From DATJLY01 sp035604195 (GTDB taxonomy: Bacteria; Pseudomonadota; Alphaproteobacteria; ATCC43930; CGMCC-115725): a stretch of 64,000 nt of DNA. The translations under genes were made by a program, and so were the position numbers. The notes under the pieces are model-generated. The model did no database searches. It was not told where the DNA came from and worked only from the letters and a program-made list of their open reading frames with translations. Within the stretch, counting starts at the first letter, position 1, and the number at the start of each line of letters is the position of its first letter. This document shows positions 7,235-14,648 of this stretch, piece after piece. Where the stretch lies: positions 1 to 64,000 of the forward strand of contig DATNIY010000031.1 in the NCBI GenBank assembly GCA_035604195.1. Direction: 5' to 3'.

Positions 7235-7924
7235 CTAACCGATCCCCGGCAGGATCGCGCGAATGGGTCGGAGGACGAGCCGAGACGCGAGCCAGGCGGC
7301 GAGCGCGATGGTCAATGCGAGCCTTATTGTCGCCAGCGCGATCAGGCCGAGGAAATGGTTGTCGAAAGCTTCGCGCGCGGCTCGGCGGCTCTCGATCTGC
7401 TGCTCGACGAGCGCGACGACATGGGCGCGTGCCGCTTGCGCGGGCCCGCTCGAGATGGCGATGGCCTCGTCGGTTTCATGGCTGAGCTTGAGCTGATACA
7501 TGTCTCCGCCGCGGGCGACGTAGACGGCGAGCGCATCCTCGATCCGGACGATTGCGTCGGCCGCTTGCGGCGTCGCCGCATGCTGTTTCAATTCTTCAAG
7601 CGTCGCCTTGAAATGATCGATCGCCGTCACCCAGGCGGAGGCGAAATCGTCGAGATGCGCCTTGTCGGTGGCGAGCATGGCCTTCTTTTCGCTCGAGGTG
7701 GCGCTGGCGATGGCCGCGCCCGCTGTCACGGCCAGCGACTCTTCGGCCGCTGCCGCAGCGACGGTCCGATCGCGTTCCGCGACCAGCCGACCGATGCTGC
7801 CGGCGGCGACCGCGACCACGCCCGTGAGAATGATCGCCGTCCCGACCGCCGATGCGATGATCCTGCCGGGGCTCCGCGCGTCGCCCCAGCGCGCCGACAT
7901 CACCATGCCCATGTGCCGCGCCAT
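7235..7924 (-). CDS. MCP-like four-helix-bundle sensor stump lacking HAMP and signalling domains
   Basis: A 229-residue membrane protein with the layout of a chemoreceptor or histidine-kinase input module: TM1 near 22-45, a helical periplasmic domain of about 145 residues resembling 4HB_MCP/TarH, and TM2 near 190-217. It then stops 12 residues later, at RPIRAILPGIG, exactly where a HAMP domain would begin. The 44 bp downstream show no HAMP or MA domain in any frame. Either a natural stand-alone sensor or the 5' remnant of a truncated chemoreceptor. Several in-frame ATGs crowd the N-terminus and none has a clear SD sequence. It follows the DUF427 gene on the same strand. Confidence 0.65.
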   Translation of the reverse strand: MARHMGMVMSARWGDARSPGRIIASAVGTAIILTGVVAVAAGSIGRLVAERDRTVAAAAAEESLAVTAGAAIASATSSEKKAMLATDKAHLDDFASAWVTAIDHFKATLEELKQHAATPQAADAIVRIEDALAVYVARGGDMYQLKLSHETDEAIAISSGPAQAARAHVVALVEQQIESRRAAREAFDNHFLGLIALATIRLALTIALAAWLASRLVLRPIRAILPGIG

Positions 7925-7978
7925 TGGCGGGAAAGGCCGATTGTCCGCGGCGATGGTAAAGATAGGCTTGATGGGGCC

Positions 7979-8263
7979 TCAGCGCTCGACCGTGACGCCG
8001 TGCCAGAAGGCGATGTGGTCCTTGATGTTGGCCGCTGCCGGCTTGGGCTCGGGATAGTACCAGGCGGCGTCCGTGTTCTCGGCGCCGTCGACCGCGATCG
8101 TGTAGTAATGCGCCGTGCCCTTCCACGAGCAGATCGTGGTCGTCGAACTGGCGCGGAAGAAGCGGCGGTCGATGGTCTCCGGCGGAAAATAGACATTGCC
8201 CTCGACCAGCTCGAAGCGGTCGCTCTCGGCGAGAACCTGACCCCGCCACAAGGCCCGCGCCAT
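7979..8263 (-). CDS. DUF427 domain protein
   Basis: A 94-residue single-domain protein with the DUF427 signature: NVYFPPETI, the central TTTICSWKGTAHYYTI and the C-terminal AAWYYPEPKPAA. Family members are small, cytoplasmic and of unknown function. GAGAGGAGA with 7-nt spacing marks the start. It follows the methyltransferase by 39 nt on the same strand, so it may be the distal gene of the pteridine-like operon, though it has its own strong SD sequence and the link is unproven. Confidence 0.85.
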   Translation of the reverse strand: MARALWRGQVLAESDRFELVEGNVYFPPETIDRRFFRASSTTTICSWKGTAHYYTIAVDGAENTDAAWYYPEPKPAAANIKDHIAFWHGVTVER

Positions 8264-8302
8264 CTCGATCTCCTCTCGCGTGCTGGCGCTTATGTGGGCA
8301 TC

Positions 8303-9172
8303 TCAGACCGCGGCCGGCAAGGCCAGCAGATCGCGATGCCCGATGACGAGCGCGAGCTTGTCCGCCGCCGCCGCGCCGCGCCGGCGCTCCGCCCAGCGCG
8401 CGATCGCTTGGGCCGAAGCGGGATCGGCCGCGCGCGCCGCCGCCGCTTCGCCGGCGACCAGTGCGGCCAGCAAGTGGCGCTCGCCGGCGCCGATCCGCCA
8501 CTCGCTCGGCTGCTCTGCGATGTGACAGCCCGCAGCGGCGAGGCTCTGCGCGAGCGCGGCGGCGGCGCCCGCGCCGAGCGCCGGACCGAAGCCCTTGTCG
8601 CGTTGCTGATGGCGCCGGAACGCAGCCGCCACGATCGCGTCCTCGGGCGTCGGCGGCAGCCATTCCCGCTTCCCGTCCACGGTCAGCGCCGCCAGCAGTG
8701 GCAGCCGCGCTTGCGCGAGCCAGCGCGCGAAGCCGCCGAGCCAGGCCGCGGAAACCAGGTCGAAGAACGCTGCCGCGGCGACGCCGTCTATGGGCGCGGG
8801 CAGGCTCGACCAATCGCCGGCAAGATCGTGCGCCGTGCCAAAAAAACGCCAGCGCGCGCCGGCGGCTTCGATGGCGATCGCGTCGGCCTCGGCGCAGATG
8901 GCGTAGCCGCGACACTGCGCCCATGTGCCGAACGCTTCCGCCTGTGCGCCGAGAAGGGCGGTGTCGCGCTCGACCAGATGCCAGTCCTGATCGACCGCGA
9001 TGAGCGGCGCCAGCGCGCGCGCATTGGCGCCGGTGCCGGCACCGAGATCGAGGAGCCTCAGGGTCCTGCCGCGCGGCATTGCTCCGGCAAAGCGGCGCGC
9101 CAGGCCCCAAGCGCGCGCCGCTTCATCCGCGGGCTCGCGCAGCGCGAGCCAGGAAGCCGCGAATTCACTCAC
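8303..9172 (-). CDS. Class I SAM-dependent methyltransferase, operon member
   Basis: A 289-residue protein. The SAM-binding motif I is LLDLGAGTGANARAL (about 40-54), followed by an acidic-loop region and a DGVAAAAFFDLVSAAW segment consistent with a Rossmann-like methyltransferase. The substrate is unknown. Start GTG at 9172 overlaps the glycosyltransferase stop by 4 nt (GTGA), so translation is coupled. It is the last gene of a tightly overlapping five-gene run (reductase, dehydrogenase, PTPS-like, GT4, methyltransferase) and may tailor the final product. Confidence 0.8.
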   Translation of the reverse strand: MSEFAASWLALREPADEAARAWGLARRFAGAMPRGRTLRLLDLGAGTGANARALAPLIAVDQDWHLVERDTALLGAQAEAFGTWAQCRGYAICAEADAIAIEAAGARWRFFGTAHDLAGDWSSLPAPIDGVAAAAFFDLVSAAWLGGFARWLAQARLPLLAALTVDGKREWLPPTPEDAIVAAAFRRHQQRDKGFGPALGAGAAAALAQSLAAAGCHIAEQPSEWRIGAGERHLLAALVAGEAAAARAADPASAQAIARWAERRRGAAAADKLALVIGHRDLLALPAAV

Positions 9173-10218
9173 CCGAGAAGCCGATCGCAAACGGTGGCGA
9201 AGCGGCGAGCCGTGTCGTCCCAGCTTGGCAATTTTGCAACGGCGGCGGCGCGGCCCAAACGCCGGCGCAGCGCGCGGTCGGCGATCACCCGAGCGAGCGC
9301 AGCGGCGAGCGCCGCCGCATCGCCCGGCGGCACCAAAATACCCGCGCTCGCCGGCACGGTCTCGGGAATGGCGCCCGCCGCGGTGGCGACGATCGGCAGC
9401 GCGTACGCCATCGCCTCGGCGAGCGCCATGCCATAGCCCTCGTGAAAGGACGCCAGCATGAAGAGATCGGCCGCGGCATAGGCGCGGTAAAGCCGCGCCG
9501 TCGGCCATTCGCCGGCAAGTGCGACGCGCGCGCCGAGCCGGTGCGCTGCGATCCTCTGGCGCAGCGCTCCGACATATGCCGGATCGCGCCCGAGGCCGCC
9601 GATGATGGTGAGCCGCCAGGGCAGCGCCTTAAGCCGCGCCAGCGCGTCCACCAGCACAAGATGCCCCTTGCGCGGCGTGACGCTCGCCACCGAAAGGAGG
9701 CGCAGCTTCCCCGCATGCGGCGGATGCGGCGGCGGGCGCGCGGGCCTTGCCGTCCCCGGCGGCACCACGGCAATGCGCGCGCGCGCGACGCCATGGGCTT
9801 CGACCGCCGCCGCGCTGTGCCGCGACGGGCAGATGATGCCCGCGAACAGCGGCAAGAGCTGCGCCTCGAGCGCGGCGAAGCGGCGGCGCGAAGCGGCGTC
9901 GAGGCCGGTCTCGAGCGCAAGCGAATGATGGACGAGCGCCACAAGGCGCAGCCGCCGCGCCTCGTCCGCCAGGCAATCGGCAAAGCCCGGCAGCGCCAGC
10001 CCGTCGATCACCGCGGCAGCACCGGGTGGCAGGCCGGCAAGCGCCGCCGCCGCGGCGCCGCGCGCGACGTCATTCGCCGCGGGAAAGCGTCCCGCCAGTT
10101 CATGAACGCGCACCGCTCGTCCTCGCGCGCCGAGCGCATCGACGAGATGACGCGCATAGAGATAGCCGCCGGTGCGCTGGTCGATCGCGCCGGGAAGCAG
10201 CAGCGCAAGCGCCGTCAC
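9169..10218 (-). CDS. GT4-family glycosyltransferase
   Basis: A 349-residue GT-B fold glycosyltransferase (group 1). The C-terminal donor site has the family EX7E motif within FHEGYGMALAEAMA and the LLSVASVTPRKGH segment that starts the second Rossmann domain. The N-terminus (GAIDQRTGGYLYARHLVDAL) has the acceptor-domain GG motif. It probably moves a sugar from an NDP-sugar to an acceptor made by the neighbouring enzymes; the acceptor is unknown. It overlaps the PTPS-like gene upstream by 4 nt and the methyltransferase downstream by 4 nt. Confidence 0.85.
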   Translation of the reverse strand: MTALALLLPGAIDQRTGGYLYARHLVDALGARGRAVRVHELAGRFPAANDVARGAAAAALAGLPPGAAAVIDGLALPGFADCLADEARRLRLVALVHHSLALETGLDAASRRRFAALEAQLLPLFAGIICPSRHSAAAVEAHGVARARIAVVPPGTARPARPPPHPPHAGKLRLLSVASVTPRKGHLVLVDALARLKALPWRLTIIGGLGRDPAYVGALRQRIAAHRLGARVALAGEWPTARLYRAYAAADLFMLASFHEGYGMALAEAMAYALPIVATAAGAIPETVPASAGILVPPGDAAALAAALARVIADRALRRRLGRAAAVAKLPSWDDTARRFATVCDRLLG

Positions 10219-10619
10219 GCCAACGGTCCCGCGCAGCTCGCCAATGCCACCGGAGATTCGCGCAGGCTCACCCGCAGTTCGGCGAGCGCGCCTGCCGTGC
10301 CCGGGCCGAGCGCGCCTGCGGCGATGCGCGCTTTGAGGCGGCGGAAAATCTCGCCCGCCAAAAACTCCGTCGTCGTGTTGCGGCCGCGGAAGCCGGCGAT
10401 GTCGTCGAGGTTGCGGTAGTTGAGCGCGCCCAGCACCTCGCGCAGGAGCGCGAGCGCGAGGCCGATGTCGCAGACGAGCCCGTTGCCGTCGAGCTCGCGC
10501 CGCTTCACTTCCATCTCGACGGCATAGGTTGCGCCATGGAGCTGCTGCGCCGGGCCGAAGATCTCGCCGACGAAGCTGTGGGCGATCATCATGTGGTCGC
10601 TGACCGCGAGGCTGTACAT
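10215..10619 (-). CDS. Divergent 6-pyruvoyl/6-carboxy-tetrahydropterin synthase-like protein
   Basis: A 134-residue protein resembling the PTPS/QueD (COG0720) T-fold family: MYSLAVSDHMMIAHSF, QQLHGATYAVEM, VCDIGLALALLREVLGALNY and the NTTTEFLA segment. Compared with active QueD, His14 and His28 remain, but the HGH motif reads HGA, so the third zinc His is lost; the catalytic Cys before HGH is absent and the DHH region reads NYR. Canonical PTPS or QueD chemistry is therefore doubtful, although binding a pterin-like ligand is plausible. A CCGGAG SD sequence supports the ATG at 10619. Its stop overlaps the GT4 start by 4 nt. Confidence 0.75.
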   Translation of the reverse strand: MYSLAVSDHMMIAHSFVGEIFGPAQQLHGATYAVEMEVKRRELDGNGLVCDIGLALALLREVLGALNYRNLDDIAGFRGRNTTTEFLAGEIFRRLKARIAAGALGPGTAGALAELRVSLRESPVALASCAGPLA

Positions 10620-10632
10620 GCGGACTCCGGAA

Positions 10633-11604
10633 TCAGGGATAGCGCAAGATATGGCAGAGCGCGCCGTTGGGCGCCGTGGCCAACCGTGCCAGCAGGTGCG
10701 GCGCTTCGGTGAAGGCGCTCGCGCCGGTGATAAGGCGGTCATAGACGGGATCGGCGAGCAATTCGAGCGCCAGCGCCAAGCGCCGCTCGCGGCTCCAGCG
10801 CGCCCGCCGCGCGGCCGCCACCGCTCCCACTTGCGAGGAGCGCAAGGTCAGGCGGCGGACGTGAAAATCTTCGCCAAGCGGCGCCGCGACCGCGCCCTCG
10901 CCATACCAGCTCATCTCCAGCACCGTCGCCTCGAAGCCGGCGAGGCGCAGCGCCGTCGCGAGCCCCGCTGCCGTGCCGCTGGCATGGACGACGAGATCGT
11001 TGTCGCCGGGCGCCTCCGCCGGTACTGCAAAGCTGCAATTCAAGGCGCGCGCGAGTTCGGCGCGGCTCTCTGCGATGTCGATGAGCGTCACCGCCGCGCC
11101 CGGCAGCTTGGCCGCGAGGCTCGCTGTCAGGCAGCCGATCACGCCCGCGCCGACGATGGCAATGCGGTCGCCCGGCAGCGGCATGCCGTCCCAGACGCCG
11201 TTGAGTGCGGTCTCCATATTCGCGGCGAGCGCCGCGCGCGCATCGGGCATGCCATCGGGAACCGGATGGACGGCGTGCGCCGGCACGACGAAGCGATCCT
11301 GGTGCGGATGAAGGCAGAAGACGCGCCGGCCCTGAAGCTCGCGCGGCCCGGCCTCGACCATGCCGACCGCGGCATAGCCGTATTTGACCGGCGCCGGGAA
11401 CTCGCCTTCTTGGAACGGGCAGCGCATGGCGCGAAATTGGCTCGGCGGCACGCGGCCTTGAAAAACCAGCGCTTCGGTGCCGCGGCTCACTGCCGAGACG
11501 CTGGTGCGCACCAGCACTTCGCCCGGGCCGGGCGCGGCGATGGCGGCGCTGCGGATCTCGCCGCGTCCGGGGGCGGCGAGCCAGAAGGCCCGCGCCTCAA
11601 TCAT
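10633..11604 (-). CDS. MDR-superfamily (alcohol dehydrogenase-like) oxidoreductase without the catalytic Zn cysteine
   Basis: A 323-residue medium-chain dehydrogenase/reductase. The cofactor-binding Gly motif is IVGAGVIG (Gly152, 154, 157). Where zinc alcohol dehydrogenases have the catalytic Cys, this protein reads SAVSRGTE (Ser40 to Glu44), like the bacteriochlorophyllide dehydrogenase BchC group (SGISTGTE). No four-Cys structural zinc lobe is visible. It probably oxidises or reduces a carbonyl/alcohol on the locus's own intermediate with NAD(P). It overlaps the RibD-like gene upstream by 8 nt and precedes the PTPS-like gene by 13 nt. Confidence 0.8.
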   Translation of the reverse strand: MIEARAFWLAAPGRGEIRSAAIAAPGPGEVLVRTSVSAVSRGTEALVFQGRVPPSQFRAMRCPFQEGEFPAPVKYGYAAVGMVEAGPRELQGRRVFCLHPHQDRFVVPAHAVHPVPDGMPDARAALAANMETALNGVWDGMPLPGDRIAIVGAGVIGCLTASLAAKLPGAAVTLIDIAESRAELARALNCSFAVPAEAPGDNDLVVHASGTAAGLATALRLAGFEATVLEMSWYGEGAVAAPLGEDFHVRRLTLRSSQVGAVAAARRARWSRERRLALALELLADPVYDRLITGASAFTEAPHLLARLATAPNGALCHILRYP

Positions 11605-12415
11605 CGAAGATGCATTCGAACATGAGGTCGTCGCCGAGCGCGGCGCGGCGGATGCGCGGCCGCAAGCCGTAGCTCGGATCGGCGATCTCCGGCAGGATCA
11701 GGCTCGGCCGGCCTGAGCCCAAAAGCACCGGCGCCAAGGTCAATTGCAGCCGGTCGAGCGCGCGCGCGGCGAGAAAGCGCGAGATCGTCACGCCGCCGCC
11801 CTCGACGAAAAGAAAGGCCAAGCCGCGCTCGGCCAGCACGCGGCGGATCTCCTGCGGTGCGAGGCCGCCATTGGCGCGCGGCACCGCGACGATCTCGGCC
11901 TCGCCGAGCCGCTCGCCCGGACGCACGCGGTCCGCTGCAGCAAGCAGCAGGGTCGGCGCCGCGCCGTCGCGGAAGACGCGATGGCGCCGCTCGAGCCGGC
12001 GCTCGGCATCGATGACGATGCGCACGGGATGGTCGCCGCTGCAGCGCCGCACGGTGAGCTGCGGATCGTCGTGCAGCACCGTGCCGGCGCCGACCAGCAC
12101 TGCATCGGCCAAGGCACGCATGCGGTGGGTATGTAGGAGGTCGGCCTCGCCGCTGAGCCAGCGCGAGGCGCCGGCCAAGGTGGCGATGCGGCCGTCGAGG
12201 CTTTGGGCGAGATGGGCGATGGCAAAGGGACGCGAGCGCGGCACCGCGACGAGCGGGCCATAAAGTTCGATGAGCGCCGTCGCCTCCGCGCCGATGGCAG
12301 CAGCGACGAGCGCGGCGCCGTGCTCCGGATCGTGGCGCCGCGCCAGCAGCGCCTGCCAGGCGGCAGCCTCGCCGAGGCCCTCCGGCCGGCGCGCCGCCGG
12401 GCTGCTCTCCATCAT
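11597..12415 (-). CDS. RibD C-terminal-type (DHFR-fold) pyrimidine reductase without deaminase domain
   Basis: A 272-residue protein. Residues about 62-270 match the RibD reductase domain: RPFAIAHLAQSLDGRIA (62-78), RALADAVLVGAGTVLHDDPQ (100-119) and the EGGG loop near 207. The N-terminal 60 residues are not a deaminase: the HAE and PCxxC zinc motifs are missing. By family it should reduce the ribosyl side chain of a GTP-cyclohydrolase-II-derived aminopyrimidine with NADPH. It is the first gene of the minus-strand operon, starting 123 bp from the divergent phosphatidyltransferase-ribA pair, so the two arms probably share one control region. Confidence 0.8.
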   Translation of the reverse strand: MMESSPAARRPEGLGEAAAWQALLARRHDPEHGAALVAAAIGAEATALIELYGPLVAVPRSRPFAIAHLAQSLDGRIATLAGASRWLSGEADLLHTHRMRALADAVLVGAGTVLHDDPQLTVRRCSGDHPVRIVIDAERRLERRHRVFRDGAAPTLLLAAADRVRPGERLGEAEIVAVPRANGGLAPQEIRRVLAERGLAFLFVEGGGVTISRFLAARALDRLQLTLAPVLLGSGRPSLILPEIADPSYGLRPRIRRAALGDDLMFECIFDD

Positions 12416-12538
12416 CTTTCACGGCCCCCTGTTGCGCGCTGCGATAATGAGGCTAAATGCCGACGTCTGTCACATCTTTGCCGTTTACCGTCATCCGATG
12501 CTCTGGGACAAACACATTTTCGCGAGAAGCGGCCGGTG
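12416..12538. promoter_or_regulatory. Shared divergent promoter region of the pteridine-like locus
   Basis: The 123-bp gap separates the two arms of the seven-gene locus. On the minus strand GTGACA is followed after 18 nt by CATTAT, a plausible -35/-10 for the five-gene arm. On the plus strand no convincing promoter is seen. No clear palindromic operator or riboswitch-like structure was recognised; the short gap makes co-regulation of both arms likely. Confidence 0.35.
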
Positions 12539-13303
12539 ATGCCGCGGCTCGGACCCGCCGCGACGATCGCGGCGCCGCGGCCGCTGCTCATGGGCGCGAT
12601 GCTGCAGATCCTGCTGCTGGGCAGCGGTTTGGTCGCGGCCGCGCTGCCCTTGGGCTGGCGTGGGCAGGCGGTGGCGTTCACGCTCTATGCGGCGATCGCC
12701 GCGTTCGTTGTCGGCGGGTTGGGCCGCCATCCCTACCCCCGCTTCGGCCTGGCTAACGCCGTCACCTTGGCGCGCGCCGCGGCGGCAACCTTGCTCCTCG
12801 GCGTCTATGCCGAGGCGATGGCGGGCGGCGCGCTGCGGCTCGATGCGCCGCTGCAATGGGCGCTGGCGGCGATGGCGGCGTCCTGCCTTGCGCTCGACGG
12901 GCTCGATGGCTGGCTTGCGCGCCGCGGCGGGCTCGCCAGCGATTTCGGCGCGCGCTTCGACATGGAGACCGATGCGCTGCTCGTCCTGGCGCTGGCGCTC
13001 TTGGTCCATGCCGCGGGCCAGGCGGGTCTCTTTGTGCTGACGAGCGGGCTCATTCGTTATATTTTCGTCGCCGCCGGCCGGTTGTGGCCGCCGCTGCGGG
13101 CGCCGCTGCCGCCGAGCTTCCGGCGCAAGGCCGTTTGCGTGCTGCAGACGGCGCTGCTCGTTGCGGCGCTGGCGCCGGCGGTGCCGCCGGCGGTGGCAAG
13201 CGGCCTCTGCCTCGCGGGGCTGGCGCTGCTCGGCTATTCTTTCGCGGTCGATTGTGCTCGGCTGGCGACAGGGGTGGGCGCGCCCAGGCGCGTCCCCATA
13301 TGA
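12539..13303 (+). CDS. CDP-alcohol phosphatidyltransferase family membrane protein
   Basis: A 254-residue polytopic membrane protein with about six hydrophobic segments. The full family motif D-G-x2-A-R-x8-G-x3-D-x3-D is present (Asp123, Gly124, Ala127, Arg128, Gly137, Asp141, Asp145). Such enzymes transfer a phospho-alcohol group from a CDP-linked donor onto an alcohol acceptor. It is shorter and more diverged than PgsA or PssA, so its substrate is open. Its stop codon immediately precedes the ATG of the GTP cyclohydrolase gene, so the two are co-transcribed, tying a membrane step to a GTP-derived pathway. Confidence 0.8.
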   Translation: MPRLGPAATIAAPRPLLMGAMLQILLLGSGLVAAALPLGWRGQAVAFTLYAAIAAFVVGGLGRHPYPRFGLANAVTLARAAAATLLLGVYAEAMAGGALRLDAPLQWALAAMAASCLALDGLDGWLARRGGLASDFGARFDMETDALLVLALALLVHAAGQAGLFVLTSGLIRYIFVAAGRLWPPLRAPLPPSFRRKAVCVLQTALLVAALAPAVPPAVASGLCLAGLALLGYSFAVDCARLATGVGAPRRVPI

Positions 13304-14461
13304 ATGACAGAGGCGAATCCGATCTTGTTGCAGTCTCAGCCCCTTACCGAGCCGCCGGCCGATGCGGCCCGCGTCCTGCGGGCGGTCGACCTCGCCGTCG
13401 CGGATCTGCGCCGCGGCGGCTTGGTGCTGCTCGAGCATGCGGGGCAGACCGCCGCGCTCGCCGCGGCCGAAGCGCTCGCCCCGGGGATCCTAGAGCGGAT
13501 GAGCGAGCTTGCTGGGCACAAGCTGGTGCTGGTGCTGACGCGCCGGCGCGCCGCGGCGCTTGGCCTCGCCGAGGCGCCGCCGCCGGAAGTGCGCGGCGGC
13601 AGCGTGCTCTTGCCGATACCCGAAGGCAGCGCGGCCGCGCTCCTGCGCGAATTGGCCGACCCTGGCGCCAAGGCCGGCGCGCTGCTGCGGGCGGCGCCGG
13701 CCGCAATTGACCAGGGCGCCGCCGACGCCGCGGTGGAGCTGACCAAGCTCGCTCGGCTCCTGCCGGCCGCGGTGATGGGACCGGTCGGTCCGCGCGCGGC
13801 GGCGCTGCTCCGCCAGGAGGACGTCCATTCCGTCGAAGCCGCGGCGATCATGGCCTATCAGGTCACCGCGGCCCAGTCGCTGCGTCCGGTGGCGGAGGCC
13901 AAGGTGCCGCTGGCCAATGCCGAGAACGCCCGCATCATCGCCTTCCGGCCGAGCGACGGCGGCGTGGGCCATGTCGCCATCCTGATCGGCGACCCCGACC
14001 CAGCCCAGCCGGTGCTGGCGCGGCTCCATTCCGAGTGCTTCACCGGCGATCTCCTGGGCAGCCTGCGCTGCGATTGCGGCGACCAGCTGCGTGGCGCGAT
14101 CGCGGAGATCGCGCGGGTGGGCAGCGGCATCGTCCTCTATCTGGCGCAGGAGGGGCGGGGCATCGGGCTCGCCAACAAGCTTAGGGCCTACACGCTCCAG
14201 GATGCCGGGCTCGATACCTATGACGCCAACGAGCAATTGGGCTTCGATGCCGACGAGCGGGTCTATCTGCCGGCGGCCGAGATGCTGCGCCAATTAGGCT
14301 TCGGCCGGGTCCGGCTCCTGACCAACAACCCGGAAAAGGTGGCGGCGCTGACCCGCTGCGGCATCGCCGTGGTCGAGCGGGTGCCGCATGTCTTCCGCTC
14401 CAACGGCCACAACGAGCGCTATCTCCGCAGCAAGGCCACCCGACTCGGCCATTGGCTGTGA
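13304..14461 (+). CDS. ribA: GTP cyclohydrolase II with degenerate N-terminal RibB-like half
   Basis: A 385-residue protein. The C-terminal half (about 208-385) is GTP cyclohydrolase II, opening the imidazole ring of GTP to give the 2,5-diamino-6-ribosylamino-pyrimidinone phosphate used for riboflavin. Zinc ligands Cys245, Cys256 and Cys258 (C-x10-C-x-C) and YLAQEGRGIGLANK are intact. The N-terminal 200 residues align with dihydroxybutanone phosphate synthase, but its acidic DDExRENEGDL loop is replaced (LEHAGQTAAL), so that activity is probably lost; this two-part form occurs in alphaproteobacteria. It could be the cell's riboflavin enzyme, a dedicated supplier for the adjacent locus, or both. 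Confidence 0.9.
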   Translation: MTEANPILLQSQPLTEPPADAARVLRAVDLAVADLRRGGLVLLEHAGQTAALAAAEALAPGILERMSELAGHKLVLVLTRRRAAALGLAEAPPPEVRGGSVLLPIPEGSAAALLRELADPGAKAGALLRAAPAAIDQGAADAAVELTKLARLLPAAVMGPVGPRAAALLRQEDVHSVEAAAIMAYQVTAAQSLRPVAEAKVPLANAENARIIAFRPSDGGVGHVAILIGDPDPAQPVLARLHSECFTGDLLGSLRCDCGDQLRGAIAEIARVGSGIVLYLAQEGRGIGLANKLRAYTLQDAGLDTYDANEQLGFDADERVYLPAAEMLRQLGFGRVRLLTNNPEKVAALTRCGIAVVERVPHVFRSNGHNERYLRSKATRLGHWL

Positions 14462-14562
14462 GGATTTATTAAGAAATCAATGATTTGCTGGGCGGCGCTG
14501 CGCCCGCTCCTGCGGCGCATGGCTGCCATCTCGCTGCGCTGCGAAATAGGACTAAATCGGTC

Positions 14563-14591
14563 CTTGAAAATCGACCCTCCCCGGCCCATCT
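14563..14591 (+). promoter_or_regulatory. Heat-shock (sigma-32/RpoH-type) promoter of rpoH
   Basis: CTTGAAA (14563-14569), a 15-nt spacer, then CCCATCT (14585-14591) is close to the enterobacterial sigma-32 consensus CTTGAAA-N13-15-CCCATnT. Transcription would start near 14598, about 50 nt before the rpoH ATG. This implies autoregulation of rpoH or control by another RpoH. Confidence 0.7.
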
Positions 14592-14648
14592 TTCGAGATA
14601 GCTGCCCGGTCCATGCGAGAGGGCGGCGAAGGCAAGAGAGTTCAGGGA

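Noticed and set aside
7355..9436. 693-codon plus-strand open frame
   Set aside because: Antisense to the MCP-like, DUF427 and methyltransferase genes; no family features, and Arg/Ala/Asp-rich shadow composition.
8303..14461. The locus as a toxoflavin-type gene cluster
   Set aside because: GTP cyclohydrolase II, a RibD-like protein and a methyltransferase recall toxoflavin genes, but the RibD deaminase domain and other characteristic genes are missing, and the GT4, MDR and CDP-alcohol genes do not fit.
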